64,000 nucleotides of DNA. It comes from an uncultured Bryobacteraceae bacterium (lineage in GTDB: Bacteria; Acidobacteriota; Terriglobia; Bryobacterales; Bryobacteraceae). Every line of letters starts with the position of its first letter. The first letter of the stretch is position 1. A program made the position numbers and the translations under genes. The notes under the pieces were generated by a model that saw only the letters and a program-made list of their open reading frames with translations, had not been told where the DNA came from and did no database searches. This document shows, piece by piece, positions 54,101 through 63,307 of this stretch. The DNA is taken from the NCBI GenBank assembly GCA_937924525.1, contig CALDSU010000001.1, positions 248,001 through 312,000 on the forward strand, written 5' to 3'.

Positions 54101-54189
54101 TGCTCCGCCGCGGCCTCGACCAACTCCTCGGGGTTCGAGGCGGCTTCAAGGAAGCTGAAGGCGGAGCGGGCATGGAGTTCGACGTACAT
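51121..54189 (-). CDS. dnaE2: Error-prone DNA polymerase DnaE2 (ImuC)
   Basis: 1022 residues, the short C-terminus (ending HDFH) and the lack of a beta-binding tail region set it with DnaE2 and not DnaE1. PHP domain at the N-terminus has LHARSAFSFLEAAS: the second residue of the family HxH pair is Arg, so the metal site is probably impaired. Catalytic PDIDLDLPSG is at about 364–373, followed by AQGRGSAANS upstream of it and the helix-hairpin-helix and OB domains downstream. DnaE2 copies damaged DNA during the SOS response, normally with ImuA and ImuB; neither is adjacent here. Confidence 0.93.
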   Translation of the reverse strand: MYVELHARSAFSFLEAASNPEELVEAAAEQGLEAMALVDRDGVYGAPRFHQAARKAGLRAHIGAELTCTDGFRYPLLAATRTGYQNLCRLITRMKLRARKGEGAVRPGELAEFAEGLICLAPHPDVDFSRLKQAFGPGNVYAELQRHYSREQEARNQRMAARAETEGVPLAATNGVSYATPARREVCDALTCIRHKVKLAEAGRLLDRNAERYVKSPAAMARLFADYPQAVRNTREISERLEFTLEDLGYAFPRYPVGAGETMDSFLRERTWEGARQRYRPLHERARRQIERELKLIEKLGLAGYFLIVWDLVQFCRRENILAQGRGSAANSAVCYSLGITAVDPVGMELLFERFLSEERGEWPDIDLDLPSGEQRERVIQYVYQRYGRLGAAMTANVITYRGRSAAREMGKVLGFDEETTARLSHLAHRWEWKDPRDTPEKRFAVAGLDLREPLIGKFLELYLGVQDLPRHLGQHSGGMVICQGQLDSVVPLEPAAMPGRVVVQWDKEDCADLGIIKVDLLGLGMMAVLEDTIHVIRDVHHEEVDLARLPPDDPQVYAALQAADTIGMFQVESRAQMSCLPRLRPRTFYDIVVQVAIIRPGPIVGKMVHPYLNRRQGKEPVDYPHPSLEPVLRRTLGVPLFQEQLLRMAMIVANFTGGEAEELRRAMGFKRSEKRMREIERKLREGMARNGITGEVQDRIVQSISSFARYGFPESHAASFALLAYASAYLKTYYPAAFTASLLNNQPMGFYHPATLVKDAQRHGLRVLPVDVAYSDVRCTVLDQGTMRLGLNYLRGLRAAVAEAIVRQRVQRPFVSVDDLVRRVPELHRDELRKLAAAGALNTLEATHRRGALWQVERAARRAGPLLDQPALEAASARETPLRPMTDAERLASDFRETGLTIGRHPLHYLRAQLADPSLRTAAELARLPHGRRVKVAGCVIVRQRPGTAKGFVFLSLEDETGIANVIVEPRIFEQSREEWTRAPFVAVEGMLQRQDGVISVKARKVAPLPAAAMVASHDFH

Positions 54190-54253
54190 TTCGCTTTTTA
54201 TTCGCCTAAAGAAAGGATAGCAGTTGTTTGGGGGGGGCGGAGCCCGCGTCCGC

Positions 54254-55768
54254 TCACTCCACGGTGACGGTGACCGCCACCCTTCGCCGGGGCGCGTCCC
54301 AGGGAATCACCCCGCCGGGCTCGAGCCGCGCGCCGTCGGCTCGCCACTCGCGGACCTGGCAGCCTGTGCCGCTTACGGTCACCGAGAACACTATGTCCCG
54401 CAAGTGCAGCCCGGTGACTTCGACCCGCGATACCCCTTCCGGAACGCAGGGGGCGAACCGGACGCCCTCGGGGGCGACGCGCAGTCCGGCCAGTCCGAAC
54501 AGCACCATGCGGAGATACGCGGTGGCCGCCCAAGTCTGGCGGGGCTGCGCCTGCCACAGCACGATGCCCTGGCCGTCCCGCTCCTGCAATCCGCCGTAGA
54601 TTTCGCCGGTGAGAGGGTGGTAGATTTCGGCGAAGTGGCTGTCCCGCAGGGCGTGGGCGGCCAAATGGAACAGTTCGTGGCCGAAGAGTGCGGCGCGGCC
54701 ATGAAGCGCCGCCGCGTGCGCCCACATGCCCTGAATCTGCGGCCAGACCGTGCCCGCGTGGCGGCCGAACGACATGCCGCCGGGACGCTGATAGCGCTCC
54801 AGGTTGGGCCAGAGGCAGGGAACGCCGGCGGGCGCGACATGCTGGCGCGCCAGCACGGAGCGCGCCTGATCTTCGTCGGCGATGCCGAACAACAACACGT
54901 AGGCGTGCCCCAGCGCCTCCTGGTGGTCGCTGGCGCCGAACGGGCCCGTCAGAAAACGATAGTGACCCGCCTCGACGTTCCAAAAGTGCCGCTGGATGGC
55001 CTGGCGGAGCCGCTCCGCTTTGCGCGCCCACGCGGCTTCCTCGGGGACGCCCAACTCCGCCGCCATTTTCGGCAGGAGGCGGTAGGCCTGATAATACAGG
55101 CTATTGGTGGACAGCGCTTTCATGGGGATGCCGAAGCCGGGGCGCGAGATCCGGTCCGGATTAAACTCCGGCCAGCGGTTGATCCCGCTGTGTCCGCCGG
55201 CGTTCGCATAGGCGTCCGGATACCCGGCGACGCCGTCGCTCCAGCCCGGACCCCGGAACAGGCCGTCCGCCTCGTCGTACTCGGTTTCCTCGTAGTAGCG
55301 GAGCGAGTTCCGCGCCACCCGGAAGGCAAGCTGAAGGAACTCGCGGTCGCCAGTGTAAAGGTAGTGACGCCACGCGCCGGTGACCCACACCACCGCGTCC
55401 CAATACTGGTCCTCGCCAATGATGCGCGGGCCTTCCGGGTAGCGGGCCACCACGGACCGCAGCGTGTTGCGCGCCACTGCGGGGGCTACGATCGAGGCGC
55501 CGTTCCAGGCGTTGATGGCGGCGTCGCGGGTCCAGGGGGTCCGGTAACCTTGGCCGGCCAAAAACACGGGGGCGGGTTCCTCGAGCAAGCCCGCCTGAAA
55601 CAGCGACACGTTGCCCAGCAGGTCGCCGATGGCGATGCGGTACGCGTTGTTCAGGTCGGGGTGGCTGGTTTTCAGCCAGGGCGTCCGCACGGTGTAGGTG
55701 GTCCCGGCGGCGGGCAGAGCCAGCAGGAAGGAAGCGAGCACCCAGACTCGGTATCGTGCGACGGTCAT
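54254..55768 (-). CDS. Secreted six-hairpin glycosidase-like protein (MGH1-like)
   Basis: 504 residues with a signal peptide (VLASFLLALPAAG). The mature protein is an (alpha/alpha)6-barrel: GQGYRTPWTRDAAINAWNG, EDQYWDAVVWVTGAWRHYLYTGD, DGLFRGPGWSDGV and HAGTVWPQIQGMWAHAA resemble the MGH1-like/GH63-type and glycogen-debranching helical domains, with Asp in TPWTRDA and Glu in the RPGGMSFGRHAG…WP region as possible catalytic groups. A short beta tail closes it. Substrate unknown. 64 bp upstream of dnaE2 on the same strand. Confidence 0.75.
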   Translation of the reverse strand: MTVARYRVWVLASFLLALPAAGTTYTVRTPWLKTSHPDLNNAYRIAIGDLLGNVSLFQAGLLEEPAPVFLAGQGYRTPWTRDAAINAWNGASIVAPAVARNTLRSVVARYPEGPRIIGEDQYWDAVVWVTGAWRHYLYTGDREFLQLAFRVARNSLRYYEETEYDEADGLFRGPGWSDGVAGYPDAYANAGGHSGINRWPEFNPDRISRPGFGIPMKALSTNSLYYQAYRLLPKMAAELGVPEEAAWARKAERLRQAIQRHFWNVEAGHYRFLTGPFGASDHQEALGHAYVLLFGIADEDQARSVLARQHVAPAGVPCLWPNLERYQRPGGMSFGRHAGTVWPQIQGMWAHAAALHGRAALFGHELFHLAAHALRDSHFAEIYHPLTGEIYGGLQERDGQGIVLWQAQPRQTWAATAYLRMVLFGLAGLRVAPEGVRFAPCVPEGVSRVEVTGLHLRDIVFSVTVSGTGCQVREWRADGARLEPGGVIPWDAPRRRVAVTVTVE

Positions 55769-55832
55769 GGCCGGCGGCGTTCCCGTTCAGTATTAGCGAT
55801 GGCGCGGTCCGCCACAAGGCCCCCGCGCGAGG

Positions 55833-56378
55833 TCAAAGGACCGCTGCGGCGGGGACGGCCAGCCAGTCACAGAGCACCCGGTAGGTGAATCCCCAAAGGG
55901 GAACGCCCTCGAGCATCAGGCCCGGAACCCGGCGGCCATCGGGTATGCCGAGACCGGTTTGAACGCCATGCCGGCGCCCGTCGCGAAATTCGGCCAAGGG
56001 GAGCCAGATGGCCGCCACCGCCTCCTCGAGATCCAGGCGCAGCGGCGGCGGCTGGTCCACCTCGAAGACAAACGGGGCGACCACCATCAGCCGCCCGTAG
56101 TGCCTCCCCGCGTGGGTGAGCGGAAGCGCCCGCCGGCAAGCGCCGGCTTCGAGGCGCACGCCGCATTCCTCCTCGAGTTCACGCAGGGCGGTGGCCAGCA
56201 AATCGCCGTCTCCCGGCGCGCAGCGGCCGCCGGGGAACGACCAGTGACCCGACCAGGGATCTGCCGGGCGGCTGGCCCGCCGGATCAGGAGCACGGACTC
56301 CTCCGGCGCGCGGGCATGCACAATGGCGACCGCCGCTTCGGCGGGTTGCAGGAGCGGTTCGGCGTCTTCGGGGAGCAT
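55833..56378 (-). CDS. Nudix hydrolase, CoA pyrophosphatase (NudL)-like
   Basis: 181 residues. The Nudix helix region reads WSFPGGRCAPGDGDLLATALRELEEECGV; it is split here as PGGRCAPGD and ALRELEEECG. Spacing is one residue longer than the standard box and Asp replaces the first Glu, as often seen in NudL-type CoA pyrophosphatases, which also share the GFTYRVL-like end. It likely cleaves CoA derivatives to 4'-phosphopantetheine and 3',5'-ADP. Single gene. Confidence 0.82.
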   Translation of the reverse strand: MLPEDAEPLLQPAEAAVAIVHARAPEESVLLIRRASRPADPWSGHWSFPGGRCAPGDGDLLATALRELEEECGVRLEAGACRRALPLTHAGRHYGRLMVVAPFVFEVDQPPPLRLDLEEAVAAIWLPLAEFRDGRRHGVQTGLGIPDGRRVPGLMLEGVPLWGFTYRVLCDWLAVPAAAVL

Positions 56379-56583
56379 CTGCCGACTAGGTTAGCGAACC
56401 TGGCGCGCGGGAAGCAGCCCGCCTGCTCCCGCCCGGGAGGCCTGCCCGATCCCCGGGGACCTCTCCGCTGGCTTGCTCACGGAAGCCGGTTCCCGCCCGC
56501 ACGCAAAACACGCTACACTAATGAATTGTGCCAGCATCCCGGGGCCAGGAGCGCGCCGTCTGCGGAGCGCCCGGGGTTGTAGT

Positions 56584-57117
56584 ATGTTCCTAAGCGTCAA
56601 GCAGTTAGAAATTCGAAAGATTTCCTTTGACGAGTCTTTCGAGCCGGGAGCGCTGGAACTGGCCGGGAGCGGTTTGCGCCAGATCACGCCGCTGACCGCA
56701 CAAGGGGTGGCCCGTCTGTTGCCCCATACCGGCGGGCAGATCCGGATTGCGGGTTCCTACCAGGTGACGGTGGAAGCGGATTGTGACCGTTGTCTGGGCC
56801 CGGCGCAGTTTCGCCTGGACGATCATTTCGATCTTTTCTATCAGCCGCAGTTCGCGCCGGCGGAAGAGGAGATCGAGATCGATGAGGGAGCCGCCGAAAT
56901 CGGCTTCTACGAGGGCGAGGGGATCCTGCTGGAGGAGGTCCTGTGTGAGCAGGTGCTGCTGGCGATGCCGATGCAGAGGGTGTGCCGGCAGGGCTGCCGC
57001 GGGATCTGCCCTTCGTGCGGAGCCAACCGGAACGAGACCGACTGTGGTTGCCGCCCGGGCGGGGAAGAGGAGACGCGCTGGAGCGCGCTGAAACATTTTC
57101 GAGTCGCTGAACATTAG
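56584..57117 (+). CDS. yceD: YceD family protein (DUF177)
   Basis: 177 residues from the ATG at 56584. The conserved EADCDRCLGP pair (Cys67/70) and the C-terminal CRQGCRGICPSCGANRN cluster are those of YceD, found next to rpmF and plsX in most bacteria and implicated in 23S rRNA accumulation. The order yceD–rpmF–plsX is kept here with gaps of 15 and 10 bp, so an operon. Confidence 0.92.
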   Translation: MFLSVKQLEIRKISFDESFEPGALELAGSGLRQITPLTAQGVARLLPHTGGQIRIAGSYQVTVEADCDRCLGPAQFRLDDHFDLFYQPQFAPAEEEIEIDEGAAEIGFYEGEGILLEEVLCEQVLLAMPMQRVCRQGCRGICPSCGANRNETDCGCRPGGEEETRWSALKHFRVAEH

Positions 57118-57132
57118 TCAGGAAAAAAGAGC

Positions 57133-57315
57133 ATGCCGAATCCGAAACGCCGTCATTCGCAGGCGCGCACCAACAAGCGGCGCGCGCACGACGCCCTGAA
57201 GCGGGCGGTGCTGTCCGAGTGCCCGAACTGCCACGAGCAGAAACTGCCGCACCGCGTGTGCCCGTACTGCGGCTATTACAAAGGCCGCGAAGTCATCGAA
57301 GTGGCGGAAGAATAG
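57133..57315 (+). CDS. rpmF: 50S ribosomal protein L32
   Basis: 60 residues. N-terminal [18 protein letters not shown] is the L32 signature; Cys30/33 and Cys43/46 form the zinc ribbon (C+ type), so this is the zinc-binding form. Located between yceD and plsX as usual. Confidence 0.97.
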   Translation: MPNPKRRHSQARTNKRRAHDALKRAVLSECPNCHEQKLPHRVCPYCGYYKGREVIEVAEE

Positions 57316-57325
57316 TCTGGCCGGA

Positions 57326-58345
57326 ATGATCACCATCGCCGTCGACGCCATGGGCGGCGACCACGCGCCCAAACCGGAGGTGGAAGGCGCGCTGCGGGCC
57401 GCCTCTTCCCTGGGGGTCAAAGTCCTGCTGGTTGGCCGGGAGGACGTCATCAAGCACGAACTTCGCCAGCATCCCGGATGGGCGGACCTGCCGGTCGAAG
57501 TAGTCCACGCCAGCGAAGTGATCACGATGGAAGACAGCGCCAAGGCCGTTCGCACCAAGCGCGACAGTTCCATGCGGGTCGCCTCGCGGCTGGTGCGGGA
57601 GGGCGCGGCCCAGGGCTTTGTGTCCGCGGGTAATACCGGGGCCGTCATGGCGACCGCGAAAATGACGCAAGGGGTGGTGCCCGGGGTGGACCGCCCGGCG
57701 CTAGCCGGACTGTTTCCCACCCTGGCCGGCTCGCCGGTCGTCGTGGTCGACGTCGGGGCCAACGTGGATTCCACGCCCCGCATGCTCGCCCAGTTCGCGG
57801 TGATGGGAGGCATCTACTCCCGGGTGATCGTGCACGTCCACAACCCGCGCGTCGGCCTGCTCTCGATCGGCGAGGAGGATCACAAGGGCAACGATCTCAC
57901 CCGGAACGCGCACCCGCTGCTGCGCAGCCTGCCGTTGAACTTCATTGGCAACGTCGAAGGGCGGGATCTGTACAGCGGCAAGGCGGACGTGATCGTGTGC
58001 GACGGCTTCATCGGCAACGTCGCGCTCAAGGTGAGCGAGGGCCTGGTGGAAATCATCAAGCAGATGTTGCAGGAGTCGCTGGCGGCCACGGTGACGCGCA
58101 AGATCGGCTATGTCCTCTCGCGCAGCGCGTACGCCGATTTCCGCAAGCGGGTCGACTATTCCGAATACGGCGGGGTGCCGCTGCTGGGAGTCAAGGGCGT
58201 GTGCATCATCTGTCACGGCCGCTCGAACGCGAACGCGATCAAGAATGCCATCCGCGTGGCCGCCGAGTTCTCGCGCGGGCAGGTGAACCACCGCATCGAG
58301 GACGAGCTGCGGAAGTGGCACGGCGCCACCGCCGCCGCCGACTAA
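57326..58345 (+). CDS. plsX: Phosphate acyltransferase PlsX
   Basis: 339 residues. [18 protein letters not shown] at the N-terminus, [11 protein letters not shown], and [15 protein letters not shown] are diagnostic. PlsX makes acyl-phosphate from acyl-ACP for phospholipid synthesis. Usually followed by fabH/fabD; here the strand switches after plsX. A strong hairpin (CGCTCG/CGAGCG with inner CCGC/GCGG, 58348–58374) lies just after the stop, without a T-run. Confidence 0.97.
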   Translation: MITIAVDAMGGDHAPKPEVEGALRAASSLGVKVLLVGREDVIKHELRQHPGWADLPVEVVHASEVITMEDSAKAVRTKRDSSMRVASRLVREGAAQGFVSAGNTGAVMATAKMTQGVVPGVDRPALAGLFPTLAGSPVVVVDVGANVDSTPRMLAQFAVMGGIYSRVIVHVHNPRVGLLSIGEEDHKGNDLTRNAHPLLRSLPLNFIGNVEGRDLYSGKADVIVCDGFIGNVALKVSEGLVEIIKQMLQESLAATVTRKIGYVLSRSAYADFRKRVDYSEYGGVPLLGVKGVCIICHGRSNANAIKNAIRVAAEFSRGQVNHRIEDELRKWHGATAAAD

Positions 58346-58471
58346 CGCGCTCGAGCCGCAAGCGGAAGCGAGCGGGCCGGCCGCGGGCAGTGCAGAATGA
58401 TCGTTGAGGGCTCAAAAAGGTGTCCGTTCCAGGTTTATGGCACACCCGGAAGCGAACGGGCCTGCCCAGCG

Positions 58472-60730
58472 TTACCCGCTGCCCCGCGCGGCGTGCTTGA
58501 CGCCGCGCACGATGGGCGCAAACCCCGCTTCGCCGCGCAGATCATCGAAAATCGGACTCTGCTGGATGAAGATCAGCCAGGGCGAACGTTCCACCAGCGC
58601 CTGGCGCAGCGCTTCGAGGGCGCTCACGCGTTCCCCCAGCCCGCAGTAAATCAGCGCCCGCTCATAGCCGCCGACGAACATGGACTCGCCGAGCAGCTCC
58701 AATTCCATGAGCGCCTCTTCCGCTTCCCGGCGCCGCCCGGACCGGCCGCACCCGTAGCCGCGTAAACTCACGCCCCGGGGCGTGTCGCCGGCCAGCTCGC
58801 GCGCTTCGTCCAGGTGCTGCAATCCTTCCGGAATGCGCCCCAGGGCGAACAGCGGCAGGGCGATCTCCAGCCGCGCGCGGACAAAGGTGGGATCGAGTTC
58901 CACCACCCGCAGATACTCTTCCACGGAGAGTTCATACTCGCGATTCAGGTAGTGAATGGCGCCCTTCCACGTCAGGATGGGCAGGGACAGCGGCTCCAGC
59001 GCGAGGGCGCGCTGCGTTTCCATGATCGCTTCCGCAAGCCGGCCCTGGGGAGCGAGGCTGGAGAAGGCATAGAAGTAGCGCGCGGTGGAACTGTTCGGAT
59101 TGATTTCCAGCGCGCGGCGGAAGTGCTCCTCGGCGCCGTGGATGTCGTACTCGAAGTTCGCCTTCACCAGCCCCATGGCGGTGTGCGGTTCGGCCAGCGC
59201 CGGCCCCAGCGCCAGGGCCCGCCGCGCCGCCTCCAGGGCCCGCTCGCGCAGGCTGGCCGGCGGTTCGGCGCCATAGTAATTGCAGGTGCTGAAGCAATCC
59301 GCCAGTCCCGCGTACGCCAGCACGTACTCGGGGTCGCGCTGGATGGCTTTCTCGAAGTAGGAAATCGCCTGGCGGACCGACGGCATCGTGCGCTTGTTCC
59401 AGTGGTAGCGGCCCTGCAAATAGAGCTGGTACGCGCCGGCGTCGGTGGAATGGCGCAACAGCATCCTGGCCGCCTGCGCCCGGTCCAGGTGCAGCCGGAA
59501 CGTGTCCACGATGGCCTGCGCGATCTCTTCCTGGATGGCGAAGATATCGGCCAACTGGCGGTCGTAGCGCGCGGACCAGAGATGGTAGCCGTCGCGCACG
59601 TCGATCAGTTGCGCCGTGATGCGCAGACGGTCGGCATGCGTGCGGACGCTGCCCTCGAGCACGTTGTCCACCCGCAACTGCCGGCCGATTTCCGAGATGT
59701 CCGCCGCCTGCCCCTTGAAACGGAACGCCGAAGTGCGGGAGGCCACCTTGAGGTGATCAATGGTGGTGAGCGCGTTGATGATCTCTTCGGCGATGCCGTC
59801 GCAGAACCACTCCTGGTCGCGGCCGGGGCTCATGTCGGTGAACGGCAGGACGGCGATCGTATGCGCCGGCCGCCGCCCCGGCTCCACGCGCGCCATCAGG
59901 CGGCTGGGCTGGTTCTGCATCGCAAAGCGCAGGTCCTCGAGCGCGCCCCGCAGATCGGCCGCGCGCTGGTAGCGCCGGTCGGGGTTCTTGTCCAGGCAAC
60001 ACCGGATGAGGAAATCGAACCCGGCGGGCAGTTCGGCGGGCGGAGGCTCTTCGTTCAGAATCGCGATGACGGAGGCGAGGCTGGTATCCCGGGCGAACGC
60101 CCGTTGCCCGCTCAACATCTCGTAGAGCAGGATGCCGAGGGCGAACAGATCCGAACGCGTATCCACCGGGCGGCCTTCGGCCTGTTCGGGCGACATGTAG
60201 GACGGCGTGCCGATCACCATGCCCTCCGTGGTGAGCGCGCCGGAGCCCGGTTCGCCCTCCGGGTGAACCTGTTTGGCCAGGCCGAAATCCACGATCTTGA
60301 CGAGCCCCGAGTCCAGCAGAAAGATGTTGGAGGGCTTCAAGTCGCGGTGCACGATGCCGGCCTGCTGCGCGCAATCGAGTCCGTCGGCGATTTGAATCGC
60401 GATCTTCACCACCTGCCGGGGATCGAGGGGGCGGCCGATCAACTGGTCGAGCGTGCGCCCGCGGAGCAACTCCATAGCGATGAACACCTGCTCGTCCTGC
60501 ACGCCGACTTCGTAAATGGTGACGATGTTCGGATGGTTCAGGCGGGAGGCGGCGCGCGCTTCCTGGAGCAGGCGCTTGCGGCGGTCGCTCCGCGCCAGCG
60601 CGGCCGGGGAGAGCACTTTCACCGCCACCTCCCGGCCGAGGAGCGTGTCGCGCGCGCGGTACACGACGCCCATGCCGCCCTCGCCCAGTTTGTCGAGGAC
60701 TTCGTAGTGGGAGAGCACCTCGCCCTTCAT
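58472..60730 (-). CDS. Ser/Thr protein kinase fused to a TolB-like region and TPR repeats
   Basis: 752 residues. Kinase domain (about 9–270): GEGGMG loop, Lys38 in VAVKVL, HRDLKPSN, DFGLAK, and SPEQAEGR in place of APE. Residues 290–420 contain TIAVLPFTDMSPGRDQEWFCDGIAEEI and VLEGSVRTHADRLRI, a TolB-N/FlgO-like region common in acidobacterial and adenylate-cyclase-linked regulators. Residues 440–720 are TPR-like helices. I see no membrane helix between kinase and the rest, so the whole protein is probably cytoplasmic. Targets unknown. Confidence 0.92.
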   Translation of the reverse strand: MKGEVLSHYEVLDKLGEGGMGVVYRARDTLLGREVAVKVLSPAALARSDRRKRLLQEARAASRLNHPNIVTIYEVGVQDEQVFIAMELLRGRTLDQLIGRPLDPRQVVKIAIQIADGLDCAQQAGIVHRDLKPSNIFLLDSGLVKIVDFGLAKQVHPEGEPGSGALTTEGMVIGTPSYMSPEQAEGRPVDTRSDLFALGILLYEMLSGQRAFARDTSLASVIAILNEEPPPAELPAGFDFLIRCCLDKNPDRRYQRAADLRGALEDLRFAMQNQPSRLMARVEPGRRPAHTIAVLPFTDMSPGRDQEWFCDGIAEEIINALTTIDHLKVASRTSAFRFKGQAADISEIGRQLRVDNVLEGSVRTHADRLRITAQLIDVRDGYHLWSARYDRQLADIFAIQEEIAQAIVDTFRLHLDRAQAARMLLRHSTDAGAYQLYLQGRYHWNKRTMPSVRQAISYFEKAIQRDPEYVLAYAGLADCFSTCNYYGAEPPASLRERALEAARRALALGPALAEPHTAMGLVKANFEYDIHGAEEHFRRALEINPNSSTARYFYAFSSLAPQGRLAEAIMETQRALALEPLSLPILTWKGAIHYLNREYELSVEEYLRVVELDPTFVRARLEIALPLFALGRIPEGLQHLDEARELAGDTPRGVSLRGYGCGRSGRRREAEEALMELELLGESMFVGGYERALIYCGLGERVSALEALRQALVERSPWLIFIQQSPIFDDLRGEAGFAPIVRGVKHAARGSG

Positions 60731-60763
60731 GCGCGCACCGAACTTCGTATTGTCGCACCCGCT

Positions 60764-61999
60764 TCAGCCGAGCGCTTGCAGAAAGTCTTCGAGCAGGTCC
60801 TCCCAGTCTTCCACGCCCACGCTGATGCGCACCAGGCCGTCGGTGATGGCGAACTGTTCCATTTCCTCCGCCGTGTCGCTGGAGTGGGTCGTGGTTTTCG
60901 GATGACAGGCCAGCGTCTCGACGCCGCCCAGGGAAACCGCCAGGCGCGCGATTTTCAACCGGCGCAGGAAGTCGAAGGCGGCTGGCTTGCCGCCGGCCAG
61001 TTCCAGGGAAAAAATCGCCCCGGGAAAATCGCATTGCCGCAGGAAGATGCGAATTTGCTCCGGGTCCTGGAACAGCGTCGGATAGATGACGCGGAGGATC
61101 TTGGGGTGCCCGTTGAGCCGCTCGGCCAGGCGCTGCGCGTTCTTCGACTGGCGGTTCATCCGGAGCGAAACGGTGGGCAGGCGCCCGTCGAGCATCCAGC
61201 ATTCGTCGGGCTGGAGGATGTTGCCGAACAGGACCCGGTAGCTGCGCATCTGCTGGATCAAGGCCGGATCGCGCGAAAGGGCGGCGCCCGCGATCATGTC
61301 GCTGAAACCGGAAAGATATTTGGTCGCGGAGTACAGCACCAGATCCGCGCCGAGTTTCAGAGGATGCTGGAAAACCGGCCCGAGAAAGGTATTGTCCACC
61401 ATCACCAGCGGCCTGGCGGGATGCCGCCGGGCGGCTTCCACCGCGCGCGGAATGTCGGTCATCCGCAGGTGGGGATTGGCGGGCGTTTCGATGAACACGA
61501 TGGACGGCGCGCGGGCGGCGGCGATCGCCCGGTCCAGGCCGTCGCCATCGCCGGCCATTACCGCGACGGTAGTTACGCCGAACGGCTGAAGAAACGCGTG
61601 AATCAGCTTGGTGGTGCCTCCGTAGAGCGGCATCGTGTAGATCATGCTGGTGCCGGGGCGCGCGAACGCGAAGAACGCGGTCATGATGGCGGCCATGCCG
61701 GAATTGAACACCGCCGCTTCGGTGGCCTCGGCTTCCAGCGGGACCATCTGGTCTTCCAGAATCTCGGCGTTGGGATGGGAGATGCGCGAATAAATCAGCT
61801 CCGCGCGCTCGTGCGGACCCGCAGGAATGCGCCCGCCCACGATGTCGAACGCCCGTTCGGCCTCCTCGGGCGTCGCGAAGACGTACGTCGAACTGCGGAA
61901 AACGGCGGGGCGCGCCGAGCCCACCGAAAGGCGGGGATCGAAACCGCGCGTCAGCACCGCCGTCCAGGGCCGCAAGTGGTTTTCCAGTTCCACAGACAT
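60764..61999 (-). CDS. Cys/Met-metabolism PLP-dependent enzyme (methionine gamma-lyase/cystathionine gamma-synthase family)
   Basis: 411 residues from the ATG at 61999, with GGAGA six bases upstream. PLP Lys227 in LYSATKYLSGFSD; Tyr70 and Arg72 in LIYSRISHPN bind the phosphate of the neighbouring subunit; NSGMAAI, ETPANPHLRM and VDNTFLGP are family hallmarks. The C-terminal SLGGVETLACHPKTTTHSS is closest to methionine gamma-lyase or O-acetylhomoserine sulfhydrylase-type members; the exact reaction cannot be fixed from sequence alone. Confidence 0.9.
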   Translation of the reverse strand: MSVELENHLRPWTAVLTRGFDPRLSVGSARPAVFRSSTYVFATPEEAERAFDIVGGRIPAGPHERAELIYSRISHPNAEILEDQMVPLEAEATEAAVFNSGMAAIMTAFFAFARPGTSMIYTMPLYGGTTKLIHAFLQPFGVTTVAVMAGDGDGLDRAIAAARAPSIVFIETPANPHLRMTDIPRAVEAARRHPARPLVMVDNTFLGPVFQHPLKLGADLVLYSATKYLSGFSDMIAGAALSRDPALIQQMRSYRVLFGNILQPDECWMLDGRLPTVSLRMNRQSKNAQRLAERLNGHPKILRVIYPTLFQDPEQIRIFLRQCDFPGAIFSLELAGGKPAAFDFLRRLKIARLAVSLGGVETLACHPKTTTHSSDTAEEMEQFAITDGLVRISVGVEDWEDLLEDFLQALG

Positions 62000-62053
62000 G
62001 AGAAGTCTCCACCCTGAGTCTACGCCCGCGGAGATCGGAAGGCGATGCGGAGC

Positions 62054-62130
62054 CGGTTGAAAAACGCCGGGACCGGCAACCTGACCCACCCGGGTTGTCG
62101 GGCGCGCCTCGGAGCAGTCCCGGTTTTTCC
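62054..62130. repeat. Inverted-repeat element between two minus-strand genes
   Basis: GTTGAAAAACGCCGGGAC (from 62054) faces GTCCCGGTTTTTCC (to about 62130), arms of about 12 bp separated by about 45 bp. The left arm shares GTTGAAAAAC-CCGGG with the element at 31129. It could be a solo miniature element or the terminator of the SMP-30 gene that ends upstream at 62144 (T5 on one side). Confidence 0.4.
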
Positions 62131-62143
62131 CCAAGCGCTTCGC

Positions 62144-63211
<1,068 letters not shown>

Positions 63212-63307
63212 GGCTTCGGAGCCTCAGTATACCCCAGCGGCTCGCGTGGCGCCGGCGGGCGCCGCGGTCAGGCAGCCGCCCCCGCCGTGCAGGAGGCGTA
63301 GTGCGCT

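Noticed and set aside
54190-54253. LexA operator before dnaE2
   Set aside because: No GTTC–N–GAAC or CTGT–N8–ACAG type palindrome is visible in the gap; other LexA motifs cannot be excluded.
51124-54267. Open plus-strand frame of over 1000 codons opposite dnaE2
   Set aside because: It mirrors dnaE2 codon by codon, is Arg/His/Gln/Val-rich and resembles no family; an artefact of high GC.
57133-57315. Alternative zinc-free L32 paralogue
   Set aside because: The four zinc cysteines are present, so this is the ordinary zinc form; no paralogue is in the window.
58348-58374. Terminator after plsX
   Set aside because: The hairpin is strong but lacks a T-run on either strand; kept only as a note under plsX.
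58814-62017. Open plus-strand frame of over 1000 codons across the kinase and PLP-enzyme genes
   Set aside because: It spans two unrelated genes on the other strand and has shadow-type composition.
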